Shown here one piece after another: positions 52,723-61,447 of a DNA stretch of 64,000 nt. Position 1 is the stretch's first letter, and each line of letters begins with the position of its first letter. This DNA is from JBFAPK01 sp040676675 (GTDB taxonomy: Bacteria; Actinomycetota; Actinomycetes; Mycobacteriales; Micromonosporaceae): NCBI RefSeq assembly GCF_040676675.1, contig NZ_JBFAPK010000024.1, positions 67,568-131,567 of the forward strand, given 5' to 3'. Position numbers and translations under genes: made by a program. The notes beneath the pieces were generated by a model that was given only the letters and a program-made list of their open reading frames with translations, did not search any database and was not told the DNA's origin.

Positions 52723-52971
52723 TCTCGCACTGACCGGGGCACCGGGAAAAGGCGGGGCACGCGACCCGGGCCACGGGGACGAGGACCCGGGACGCCGAGC
52801 CCGCCGGCCGGGAAGGGGCCTGGCCGCCGACCGGCGCGGCGCCTCGGTGCGCACCCGACCGGTCGGTGGTTAGATGCGCAGGAGCGCGTGGATCCGAATT
52901 CCGGCCACGAGATCCGGTCCCGGTACCGCCGGGCGGGGTCCGTGCCGGGGCCCGGCCAGAGGAGGAGATCG

Positions 52972-53328
52972 ATGGAACTGTCGCTGGCGACCCGCACCGT
53001 CGCCGAGCACACGGTGCTGGAGGTCGGCGGCGAGGTGGACGTCTACACCGCCCCCCGGCTCCGGGAGCGTCTGGTCGAGCTGGTGGACGGCGGGGCCCGC
53101 AAGGTCGTCGTCGACCTCGGCCGGGTCGACTTCCTCGACTCGACCGGGCTGGGTGTGCTGGTCGGCGCCCTGAAGCGGCTGCGGGCGGCCGGCGGTGGTC
53201 TCGACCTGGTCTGTGACAAGGAGCCACTGCTCAAGATCTTCCGGATCACCGCGCTGGACCAGGTGTTCCCGATCCACCCCAGCGTCGACGCGGCGATCGC
53301 CGCGACCTCCGACGGCCCCGAGGCGTGA
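52972..53328 (+). CDS. bldG: Anti-sigma factor antagonist, BldG-like
   Basis: The 118-residue STAS-domain protein closely follows the Streptomyces BldG pattern: MELSLATRTVAEHTVLEVGG, then EVDVYTAPRLRERLVEL and DFLDSTGLGVLVGALKR, with the phosphorylatable Ser in LDSTG near residue 57. BldG switches partners with anti-sigma kinases and controls development and stress sigma factors. ATG at 52972 has aggagg 6 bases upstream. The next gene begins at its stop. This identification rests on motif likeness and matched gene order. Confidence 0.92.
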   Translation: MELSLATRTVAEHTVLEVGGEVDVYTAPRLRERLVELVDGGARKVVVDLGRVDFLDSTGLGVLVGALKRLRAAGGGLDLVCDKEPLLKIFRITALDQVFPIHPSVDAAIAATSDGPEA

Positions 53329-53762
53329 TGTCGACGGTACGACTGTCGTTCTCCCCCGCGCCGGTGCACGTACGTACCGCCCGGCTGGTCGGCGTGGCGG
53401 TGGCGCGCCGCGCCGGCGTCGCCGAGGAGTTGCTGGACGAGGTACGGCTGGCGATCGGCGAGGCCTGTGCCCGCGCGGTCGCCCTGCACCGTCAGTACGG
53501 ACTCAAGGATCTCGTCCTGATGGAGATGTCCGACGAGGGCCCGTACGTGGTCCGGGTCATCGACCGCGCGCCGATCGAGGCCGGGCTCGGCCTGGCGGCG
53601 CTGCCCCCCGACGAACTCGCGGACGAGTCGCTGACCGACGAGGCGCTGACGGTCGGTGTCGGATTTGCCCTTCTCGCGGGCTTTGTCGAGGACCTGCAGG
53701 TGCGCCCCGTCGCCGAGGGGATCGGTACCGAGGTCCGCATGGTCTGGCCGCTCCCTCGCTGA
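53328..53762 (+). CDS. GHKL-type anti-sigma regulatory factor paired with bldG
   Basis: The 144-residue protein has the overall fold pattern of anti-sigma serine kinases (HATPase_c_2) with DEVRLAIGEACARAVALHRQYG. The N-box position usually reads EAxxNAxxH; here the Asn is Arg. The GxGL-like motif (GLGLAAL) and TVGVGFALLAGFVEDL are present but divergent. It may not bind ATP normally. In Streptomyces the gene after bldG encodes its partner. ATG at 53328 overlaps the bldG stop by one base; a GTG three bases upstream is an alternative. Confidence 0.82.
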   Translation: MSTVRLSFSPAPVHVRTARLVGVAVARRAGVAEELLDEVRLAIGEACARAVALHRQYGLKDLVLMEMSDEGPYVVRVIDRAPIEAGLGLAALPPDELADESLTDEALTVGVGFALLAGFVEDLQVRPVAEGIGTEVRMVWPLPR

Positions 53763-54353
53763 TCCCGCTCGGGCGCGCCCCTGTCCGGCAGTGGTCCGGC
53801 TTACCTCTGAAGCTTGGGGTGGGGCCCGCCGTACCCGGCGAATCCCGTCAGGCTTGATGTCTTCGCGGGGCACGGCGGGCCCCACTTCGCGGACGTGCCG
53901 GGCCGTGCTTCGCCGCGCGGTCGCCTTCGCGCCGGGCGGTCAACTCGCGGGCGCCGGGCGTCCTCCGCGGTTACACCGGGGCGGGGGTGTCACTTCGGGG
54001 GCGGGTCGCGCCTCGTGCGCGGCGGGTTCCACCCCGGCCCGGTGTGAAGGCGTGGGCGAGAGCGCTGTGCCGGCGCACTGTGCGGAGAGTGTGGCCACTC
54101 TTACCCCAGCATGAGGCATTAACACAACGACGAAGATCACCACGACACGGTGGGGCGTCGGTGTGACCTCCAACACGATGGGCGACTAAAGTACCCGGGG
54201 TTATCAGCAAGTGTCCTGGTCCCGCACCCGCGGGGACAGATGATCATCGCTGATCCGCACGTACCTGGGTCGGCGCGGCACTTGCGACTTCGCGTCTGAC
54301 GCCTGCCGGAACGTCCCCCGGCGGGCGTGACTGTTCGGTACAGGAGGACATAG
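53763..54353. other. 591-base gap before hppA
   Basis: No gene is supported. The first part holds the hairpin repeat at 53819-53885. The middle is GC-rich with small inverted repeats (for example around 53975-53995). The last 250 bases are less GC-rich (gcatgaggcattaacacaacgac) and likely carry the hppA promoter. I see no known riboswitch. Confidence 0.65.
53819..53885 (+). repeat. Hairpin repeat element, copy 1
   Basis: A perfect 14-base outer inverted repeat (53819-53832 and 53872-53885) encloses an inner stem (ggcgaa with ttcgcg) and a loop containing cccgtcaggcttgatgtc. The inner part recurs inverted at the end of the window with 42 of 47 bases identical. It follows the bldG partner gene and may also end that transcript. 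Confidence 0.8.
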
Positions 54354-56717
54354 ATGTCCGGGAGCTTGGCCGCCGAGGGCGGCAGGTTGTCCCTCACCGG
54401 TGCGAATCCGTCGTACGTCATCGTCGCCGCCGTGATCGCCCTGGTGGCGCTCGGTTTCGCGGCGGCACTGACCAGGACGGTGCTGTCGGCCGGTACGGGA
54501 ACCACGAGAATGCAGGAGATCTCCGGGGCCGTCCAGGAGGGCGCCACCGCCTATCTCCTCCGTCAGTTCAGAACCCTCGGCATATTCGTCGTCATCGCCG
54601 TGGTGTTGCTCTTCCTGCTCCCGGTGCACGACACCCAGGGCGACGAACTCGCGGTGAAGATCGGGCGGTCGGCCTTCTTCGTGGTGGGCGCGGCGTTCAG
54701 CGCCTTCATCGGCGGCGCCGGCATGGCCCTGGCGACCCGGGCCAACCTGCGGGTGGCCGCCGCCGCCCGGGAACATCAGGGAGGCCGTGAGGCCGCGATG
54801 CAGGTGGCCTTCCGCACAGGTGGTGTGGTCGGCTTCCTCACCGTCGGCCTCGGCCTGCTCGGCGCGGCGCTGGTCGTACTGATCTTCCGCGGCGACGCGC
54901 CGACCGTGCTGGAGGGCTTCGGCTTCGGTGCCGCGCTGCTCGCCATGTTCATGCGGGTCGGCGGCGGCATCTTCACGAAGGCCGCCGACGTCGGCGCCGA
55001 CCTGGTCGGCAAGGTCGAGCAGGGGATCCCGGAGGACGACCCGCGCAACGCGGCGACCATCGCCGACAACGTGGGCGACAACGTCGGCGACTGCGCCGGC
55101 ATGGCCGCCGACCTGTTCGAGTCGTACGCGGTGACGCTGGTCGCCGCGCTCATCCTGGGCCGGGCCGCGTTCGGCGAGGACGGGCTGGTCTTCCCGCTGA
55201 TCGTCTCCGGCATCGGCGTGATCATCGCGATCATCGGGGTCTTCATCACCCGGCTGCGCGCCTCGGACCGCAACGGCCTGACCGCCATCAACCGGGCCTT
55301 CTACCTCTCCGCGCTGATCTCCGCCGTGCTGGTGGCGGTCGCCGCCTGGCTGTACCTGCCGAGCGACTTCGCCGACTTCGGCGGCGGGGTGCCCGACGTG
55401 GCCGGCAACCCGCGGGTGGTGGCCATCGGCGCGGTCGTGATCGGCATCGTGCTGGCCGCGGCGATCCAGGCGCTGACCGGGTACTTCACCGAGACCAACC
55501 GCCGCCCGGTGCAGGACATCGGCAAGAGCTCGCTGACCGGCCCGGCCACCGTCGTCCTCGCCGGCATCAGCGTGGGCCTGGAGTCCGCGGTCTACTCGGC
55601 GCTGCTGATCGCCGGTGGCGTCTTCGGCGCGTTCCTGCTCGGCGGCAGCTCGGTCACGCTCTCGCTCTTCGCGGTCGCGCTGGCCGGCACCGGCCTGCTC
55701 ACCACGGTCGGCGTGATCGTGGCGATGGACACCTTCGGCCCGATCTCGGACAACGCGCAGGGCGTGGCGGAGATGTCCGGTGAGATCGACGAGCAGGGTG
55801 CCCGCACCCTGACCGAGCTCGACGCGGTGGGCAACACCACCAAGGCGATCACCAAGGGCATCGCGATCGCCACCGCGGTGCTCGCCGCGACGGCGCTCTT
55901 CGGGTCGTACACGGACACGCTGAACACGTCGTACCTGGACGCCGGGGTGAAGGACGTCGGTGGCGAGATCCTCTCCGCCCTGAACGTCGCCAACCCGCGC
56001 AACCTGGTCGGCCTCGTCATCGGCGCGGCGGTGGTCTTCCTCTTCTCCGGCCTGGCCATCAACGCGGTCTCCCGCTCGGCTGGGGCGGTCGTGATGGAGG
56101 TACGCCGCCAGTTCCGCGAGCTGCCGGGGATCATGGACGGTAGCCAGCGCCCCGAGTACGGCAAGGTCGTGGACATCTGCACCCGGGACGCCCAGCGCGA
56201 GCTGATGACCCCCGGTCTGCTCGCCATCATGGCGCCGATCGCGGTCGGCTTCGGCCTCGGGCCCGGCGCGCTGGCGTCGTACCTGGCCGGCGCCATCGGG
56301 GCCGGCACGCTGATGGCGGTCTTCCTGGCCAACTCCGGTGGTGCCTGGGACAACGCCAAGAAGCTGGTCGAGGACGGCTCGTTCGGCGGCAAGGGCTCGG
56401 ACGCGCACGCCGCCACGGTCATCGGCGACACCGTCGGCGACCCGTTCAAGGACACCGCCGGCCCGGCGATCAACCCGCTGATCAAGGTGATGAACCTGGT
56501 CTCGCTGCTGATCGCGCCCGCCGTGGTGACGTTCAGCGTGGGCGAGGACCGCAACGTCGGCGTACGGGTCGGCATCGCCCTCGTCGCGACGCTGGTCATC
56601 GTCGTCGCGGTCGTCTTCAGCAAGCGCAAGCCGGTCGCGATGTCCGGTTCGGACGACGGCCCGGGCAGCACCGGTGCCGGCAGCGCGGACCCGCGGCCGG
56701 AGGCCGTCACCGCCTGA
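54354..56717 (+). CDS. hppA: K+-independent proton-translocating pyrophosphatase
   Basis: The enzyme couples pyrophosphate hydrolysis to proton export across the membrane. The 787-residue protein has about 16 transmembrane segments, the substrate motif DVGADLVGKVE near residue 218 and NVGDNVGDCAGMAADLFE near 240. The second catalytic loop is near 680 (GGAWDNAKKLVE, DTVGDPFKDTAGPAINPLIK). GNTTKAITKGIA near residue 493 has Lys where K+-dependent enzymes have Ala, so it should not need potassium. ATG at 54354 has aggagg upstream. Confidence 0.97.
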   Translation: MSGSLAAEGGRLSLTGANPSYVIVAAVIALVALGFAAALTRTVLSAGTGTTRMQEISGAVQEGATAYLLRQFRTLGIFVVIAVVLLFLLPVHDTQGDELAVKIGRSAFFVVGAAFSAFIGGAGMALATRANLRVAAAAREHQGGREAAMQVAFRTGGVVGFLTVGLGLLGAALVVLIFRGDAPTVLEGFGFGAALLAMFMRVGGGIFTKAADVGADLVGKVEQGIPEDDPRNAATIADNVGDNVGDCAGMAADLFESYAVTLVAALILGRAAFGEDGLVFPLIVSGIGVIIAIIGVFITRLRASDRNGLTAINRAFYLSALISAVLVAVAAWLYLPSDFADFGGGVPDVAGNPRVVAIGAVVIGIVLAAAIQALTGYFTETNRRPVQDIGKSSLTGPATVVLAGISVGLESAVYSALLIAGGVFGAFLLGGSSVTLSLFAVALAGTGLLTTVGVIVAMDTFGPISDNAQGVAEMSGEIDEQGARTLTELDAVGNTTKAITKGIAIATAVLAATALFGSYTDTLNTSYLDAGVKDVGGEILSALNVANPRNLVGLVIGAAVVFLFSGLAINAVSRSAGAVVMEVRRQFRELPGIMDGSQRPEYGKVVDICTRDAQRELMTPGLLAIMAPIAVGFGLGPGALASYLAGAIGAGTLMAVFLANSGGAWDNAKKLVEDGSFGGKGSDAHAATVIGDTVGDPFKDTAGPAINPLIKVMNLVSLLIAPAVVTFSVGEDRNVGVRVGIALVATLVIVVAVVFSKRKPVAMSGSDDGPGSTGAGSADPRPEAVTA

Positions 56718-56873
56718 CCCGGTCGCGCCGGGCCGCCCGGCGCGGCCACACCCCTGGCCGGTACGTCACCCGTGCCGGCCAGGGGTTGGTCCGCCGCGCG
56801 GGGCACGTGAGTGAACCCCGACGGGCACAGGTAACTATTAGCGTCGGGCCGAGAAAGCCGTACGCTGCAACGC

Positions 56874-57416
56874 ATGCGTACGCCCCGGTCGGCAGCCGCC
56901 GGAAGGCTGACGGTGGTCCTGGCCACTCTCGTACTCGCCGTCGGGGCCTGTGGCGGCGGTCCGACCGCGCAGCGCTGGGCGGCGACGGTCTGCGACGCGC
57001 TCGCGCCGTGGCGGGCCGAGATCAGCAACCTGACCCGCAGCACGCAGGAACAGATGACCGCGCAGACCACCCCGGCGCAGGCGAAGGAGAACCTGGTCCG
57101 GCTGTTGGGCGGGGCCGAGCAGGCGAGCGAGACGGCCCGCCGGAAGGTGGCCGAGGCGGGGGTGCCGGACGTGGAGCAGGGCGACGCGGTGGCCGAGGGC
57201 TTCACCACCTCGCTCGCCCGGGTGCGGGACGCCTACGGCAGGGCGCGGAAGACCATCGAGGCGTTGGGCACCGGCCAGCCCGGCGCCTTCTACGACGGGG
57301 TCAAGGCCGCGGTCGACACGCTCAACGAGGAGTACGACGCGAGCGGGCTGGACACCAGCAAGCTCAACTCACCCGAGCTCAAGCAGGCCTTCGACGAGGT
57401 CCCGGAGTGTCGCTGA
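56874..57416 (+). CDS. Putative lipoprotein
   Basis: The 180-residue protein has a signal peptide ending in a lipobox-like AVGAC near residue 26, and then a helical domain rich in Ala, Glu and Gln (EISNLTRSTQEQMTAQ, NLVRLLGGAEQASETARRK). It probably hangs from the outer face of the membrane. Function unknown. Its stop overlaps the next gene by 10 bases. The gap to hppA is 156 bases and contains taactatta, a plausible -10 region. Confidence 0.8.
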   Translation: MRTPRSAAAGRLTVVLATLVLAVGACGGGPTAQRWAATVCDALAPWRAEISNLTRSTQEQMTAQTTPAQAKENLVRLLGGAEQASETARRKVAEAGVPDVEQGDAVAEGFTTSLARVRDAYGRARKTIEALGTGQPGAFYDGVKAAVDTLNEEYDASGLDTSKLNSPELKQAFDEVPECR

Positions 57417-58240
57417 CACCGTTTGGCGAACCTGCCGCCCCGGCGCTGGAACAGGATCCGGTGCCGGGGCTCGACATGGTCGCGGAGCTGGTGCGCACCC
57501 CCGCCGGAACCCGGCCGGCGGCCGGGGCCGAGGCGGCGCCCGGGGCCGACGCCCCGTCCGGGCCGGCCCGGCGGGACAAGCCGCATCAGGGCTCGGCGCA
57601 GCGGGGTGAGCCCGATCCGGCCCGGCAGCTCTCCCTCTTCGGGGTGGAGGCCGCCGAGCCCTCGATCGCCGACCTCGCGGGGCTGCTCGCCGGGCCCGGC
57701 GAGGTGGTCCGGATGGGCGGTACCGCCCGGGTCTCGATCGTCGTGACGGCGGCCTGGCGGGTGCACGTGCTCGTGGCCGAGCTGGGCCGGCGCGGGCTGA
57801 CCGCGACCTGGGTCAACGAGGAGGACGAGCGGCACGGGGTGCGTACCTCGTACACCACGACGCTCGCCCCGCTGGCCCGTAGCTGGCTGCGCGGCACGGT
57901 CAAGCACCCGCCGGCGAACTTCCACCTCAACGGGGCCCGGTTGCGGCTCTGGTTCGCGGCGGCCGGCGAGCCCGAGCCCCAGGGTTTCCTGCTGCGGCTC
58001 GGCCCCGCCGACGCGACGCACTGGGCGCGGACCGGCGCCGCGCTGGCCGCGATCGGGCTGCCGGCCGAGCTGGTCGAGGCGGGGCCGCACGGTCCGGCGT
58101 ACCGGATCAACGGCCGGCGGTGGCTGGCCCGGCTGGCCGAGCTGGTCGGTGAGCGGCCGGCGGCCGCGCCGCCGGCGGGCTGGCCCGGGGTCCGGCCGGA
58201 CGCTCCCGAAGCTCGGGCGAATGTCCGATCCCAGACATGA
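57407..58240 (+). CDS. Conserved-looking protein upstream of topA, unknown function
   Basis: The 277-residue protein has a proline- and alanine-rich N-terminal third. It contains RQLSLFGVEAAEPSIADLAGLL and a compact domain (residues 90-260) with TATWVNEEDERHGVRTSYT, WLRGTVKHPPANFHLNG and LRLWFAAAGEP. I remember such proteins beside topA in other actinomycetes but know of no role. LFGVEAAEPS-type strings occur in some DNA-metabolism partners. GTG at 57407 overlaps the lipoprotein gene end. Confidence 0.75.
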   Translation: MSLTPFGEPAAPALEQDPVPGLDMVAELVRTPAGTRPAAGAEAAPGADAPSGPARRDKPHQGSAQRGEPDPARQLSLFGVEAAEPSIADLAGLLAGPGEVVRMGGTARVSIVVTAAWRVHVLVAELGRRGLTATWVNEEDERHGVRTSYTTTLAPLARSWLRGTVKHPPANFHLNGARLRLWFAAAGEPEPQGFLLRLGPADATHWARTGAALAAIGLPAELVEAGPHGPAYRINGRRWLARLAELVGERPAAAPPAGWPGVRPDAPEARANVRSQT

Positions 58241-58546
58241 ACTGCCTGATTTCGGGCGATATCTTCGGCCCTTCGCGGCCGGTCGCTGAGGTAAATAATG
58301 CAGTGGGGCCCGGACCGGCCGATACCGGGTGTACGGTGTCGCCGTCCGGGACGACCGTCGCGCGACGCCGGCCGCCGGTGAAGTAACCGCTGCTCGCGGG
58401 ACCTCTTCGACGCCCGCGCAACCCGTAGGCCGGCGAGCGCGTTACGTTGGACGTTCAGACCGCCGGCCGCTGGCCGCGGCCGGGCGGCGAGCGCGGCGCA
58501 CCGCGTTCGACCGGGCGACACACCGGAAGTGAGGTCGGGGAGAAAC
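58241..58546 (+). other. 306-base gap before topA
   Basis: No gene is supported. The AT-rich gtaaataatg at 58291-58300 is the best -10 candidate, and gttacgtt near 58442 is another. topA promoters are often supercoiling-sensitive, but nothing in the sequence shows that directly. Confidence 0.5.
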
Positions 58547-61432
58547 GTGCCGAGCAACGCCAAGAGCACCCGTCTGGTCATCGTCGAGTCACCGGCGAAG
58601 GCCAAGACGATCTCGGGCTACCTCGGCCCGGGGTACGTCGTGGAGGCGAGCCTCGGGCATGTCCGGGACCTGCCCCGCAACGCCGCCGAGATCCCCGCCG
58701 GGTACGAGGACAAGCCCTGGGCCCGGCTCGGGGTCGATGTGGATCATGGATTCACCGCCCTGTACGTGGTCTCGCCCGACCGGAAGAAGCAGATCAGCAA
58801 GCTGCGCTCGCTGGTCCGGGAGGTGGACGAGGTCTACCTCGCCACGGACGAGGACCGCGAGGGCGAGGCGATCGCCTGGCACCTGGTCGAGACGCTGAAG
58901 CCCCGGGTGCCGGTACGCCGGATGGTCTTCCACGAGATCACCCGGCCGGCGATCCAGGCCGCGGTCGCCAACCCCCGGGAGATCGACCGCGACCTCGTCG
59001 ACGCCCAGGAGGCGCGCCGCATCCTGGACCGCCTCTACGGCTACGAGGTCTCCCCGGTGCTGTGGAAGAAGGTGCGCACCGGGCTGAGCGCCGGCCGGGT
59101 CCAGTCGGTGGCGACCCGGATCGTGGTCGAGCGCGAGCGGCAGCGGATGGCCTTCCGCACCGCCGACTACTGGGACATCCTGGCGACCCTCGCCGTCGGC
59201 GAGGCGGGCGAGGGCCCACGGACCTTCCACGCCACGCTGGTGGCGCTCAACGGCGACCGGATCGCCACGGGCAAGGACTTCGAGCCGACCACGGGCCGGG
59301 TGAAGCCCGGGTCCGGGGTGCTCCACCTGGACGAGGACGGGGCTCGCGGACTGGCCGCCCGGCTCGACGGGCGGCCGTTCACTGTCACCCGGGTCGAGGA
59401 GAAGCCGTACCGGCGGCGGCCGTACGCGCCGTTCATCACCTCCACGCTCCAGCAGGAGGCGGCCCGCAAGCTGCGGTACTCCTCGCAGCAGACGATGCGC
59501 ACGGCGCAGCGGCTGTACGAGAACGGCTACATCACCTATATGCGTACCGACTCGGTCAACCTGTCGGAGACCGCCATCGCGGCGGCCCGGCGGCAGATCG
59601 TCGAGCTGTACGGCGAGCGCAACGTACCGCCGGAGCCGCGCCGCTACACCGGCAAGGTCAAGAACGCGCAGGAGGCGCACGAGGCGATTCGGCCGGCCGG
59701 CGACAACTTCCGCACCCCGGGGGACGTGGCCAACGAGCTGTCGGCCGACGAGTTCAAGCTCTACGAGCTGATCTGGCGCCGTACCATCGCCTCGCAGATG
59801 ACCGACGCGGTCGGCTCCAGCGTCTCGGTGCGCATCCGTGCCCTGAGCAGCACCGGCGAGGAGGCCGACTTCGGCGCCACCGGTAAGACGATCACCGACC
59901 CGGGCTTCCTGCGCGCGTACGTCGAGTCGTCCGACGACGAGAACGCCGAGGCAGAGGATGCCGAGCGGCGGCTGCCGACGCTGGTCAAGGACCAGCCGCT
60001 GACCGCCGAGGAGTTGGCCGCGACCGGGCACACCACCCAGCCGCCGGCCCGCTACACCGAGGCGTCGCTGGTCAAGCAGCTGGAGGAGCTGGGCATCGGC
60101 CGCCCCTCCACGTACGCGTCGATCATGCAGACCATCCAGGACCGCGGGTACGTCTTCAAGCGCGGCCAGGCGCTCATCCCGTCCTTCCTCGCCTTCGCGG
60201 TGGTCGGCCTGCTGGAGCGGCACTACCCCCGGCTGATCGACTACAACTTCACCGCCTCGATGGAGAACGAGCTGGACGAGATCGCCGGCGGCGACCACGC
60301 CGCGGTCGACTTCCTCACCGCGTTCTACTTCGGCGCCGACGGCGGCGGGGCCGGCGACCAGACCATCGCCCGCTCCGGCGGGCTGAAGAAGCTGGTCACC
60401 GAGAACCTCAGCGAGATCGACGCGCGCAGCGTCAACTCCATCCCGCTCTTCAAGGACGACGAGGGCCGCGACGTGGTGGTCCGGGTCGGCCGCTACGGCC
60501 CCTACCTGCAACGACTTCAGCCGGGCGCCGAACATGGAGCGGCGCCCGCCGAGCGCGAGGATCAGGTCGGCGCCGGGGGCGAGGAGCTTTCCTCGCCGGG
60601 CGCGGGGGACCGCGCGCCGATCCCCGAGGGAATCGCCCCGGACGAGCTGACCCCGGAGAAGGTGCACGAGCTCTTCCTGGGCGGCGGGGGCGAGCGCAAG
60701 CTGGGCGAGAACCCCGAGACCGGCGAGCCGGTCGTGCTGAAGTCCGGCCGGTTCGGCCCGTACGTCTCCAGCGGCGACCGCAACGCCTCGCTGCTGCGTA
60801 CCCAGTCGCCGGAGACGCTCTCGCTCACCGACGCGCTCCGGCTGCTCACCCTGCCCCGGGTCGTCGGCGTCGGCCCCGACGGCGCGGAGATCGTCGCCGC
60901 GAACGGTCGCTACGGCCCGTACGTCAAGCGGGGCGACGACTACCGCTCGCTCGACTCGGAGGAGAAGCTCTTCACGGTCACCCTGGACGAGGCGCTGGCC
61001 CTGCTCGCGGCGCCGAAGACCCGGCAGCGCCGGGCGGCGGCCCCGCCGCTGCGGGAGATGGGCGCCGACCCGCTGACCGAGAAGCCTCTGGTGATCAAGG
61101 ACGGCCGGTTCGGCCCGTACGTCACCGACGGCGAGACGAACGCGTCGCTGCGGCGCGGCCAGACGCCGGAGTCGCTCACGCTGGAACAGGCCTCGGAGAT
61201 GCTGGCCGAGAAGCGGGCCAAGGGTCCGGCGACGCCGCGCAAGAAGGCGACCGCGAAGAAGGCACCGGCGAAGAAGACGACCGCGAAGGCGGCCGAGGGC
61301 GAGGCCGCGCCGGCGAAGAAGACCGCCGCCAAGAAGGCGACGGCCAAGAAGACGACCGCCGCGGCCAAGAAGACCACGGCCGCCAAGAAGACGGCGACCG
61401 CGGCGAAGAAGGCCGCGGCCGCCAAGGAGTAG
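58547..61432 (+). CDS. topA: DNA topoisomerase I
   Basis: Type IA topoisomerase that relaxes negative supercoils. The 961-residue protein has the TOPRIM start LVIVESPAKAKTISGYLG, acidic triad DEDREGEAIAWHL near residue 104, and catalytic Tyr331 in ITYMRTDS. GRPSTYASIMQTIQDRGYV is a further conserved block. After the core come four repeated GRFGPYV-type motifs instead of zinc fingers and a basic tail of Lys/Ala repeats (KKATAKKAPAKKTT), as in actinobacterial TopA. An acidic, low-complexity insert lies near residues 655-705. GTG at 58547 follows gggga-gaaac; the frame upstream has no support. Confidence 0.97.
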   Translation: MPSNAKSTRLVIVESPAKAKTISGYLGPGYVVEASLGHVRDLPRNAAEIPAGYEDKPWARLGVDVDHGFTALYVVSPDRKKQISKLRSLVREVDEVYLATDEDREGEAIAWHLVETLKPRVPVRRMVFHEITRPAIQAAVANPREIDRDLVDAQEARRILDRLYGYEVSPVLWKKVRTGLSAGRVQSVATRIVVERERQRMAFRTADYWDILATLAVGEAGEGPRTFHATLVALNGDRIATGKDFEPTTGRVKPGSGVLHLDEDGARGLAARLDGRPFTVTRVEEKPYRRRPYAPFITSTLQQEAARKLRYSSQQTMRTAQRLYENGYITYMRTDSVNLSETAIAAARRQIVELYGERNVPPEPRRYTGKVKNAQEAHEAIRPAGDNFRTPGDVANELSADEFKLYELIWRRTIASQMTDAVGSSVSVRIRALSSTGEEADFGATGKTITDPGFLRAYVESSDDENAEAEDAERRLPTLVKDQPLTAEELAATGHTTQPPARYTEASLVKQLEELGIGRPSTYASIMQTIQDRGYVFKRGQALIPSFLAFAVVGLLERHYPRLIDYNFTASMENELDEIAGGDHAAVDFLTAFYFGADGGGAGDQTIARSGGLKKLVTENLSEIDARSVNSIPLFKDDEGRDVVVRVGRYGPYLQRLQPGAEHGAAPAEREDQVGAGGEELSSPGAGDRAPIPEGIAPDELTPEKVHELFLGGGGERKLGENPETGEPVVLKSGRFGPYVSSGDRNASLLRTQSPETLSLTDALRLLTLPRVVGVGPDGAEIVAANGRYGPYVKRGDDYRSLDSEEKLFTVTLDEALALLAAPKTRQRRAAAPPLREMGADPLTEKPLVIKDGRFGPYVTDGETNASLRRGQTPESLTLEQASEMLAEKRAKGPATPRKKATAKKAPAKKTTAKAAEGEAAPAKKTAAKKATAKKTTAAAKKTTAAKKTATAAKKAAAAKE

Positions 61433-61447
61433 CGCGGCCGAGCCGGA

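Noticed and set aside
50125..53328. A 1067-codon plus-strand frame across the helicase.
   Set aside because: It is antisense to the DECH helicase and ends in frame with bldG; only the last 118 codons, after an aggagg site, are a gene.
54100..54353. Possible riboswitch upstream of hppA.
   Set aside because: I could not match the conserved cores of c-di-AMP, guanidine or other riboswitch classes known from actinomycetes.
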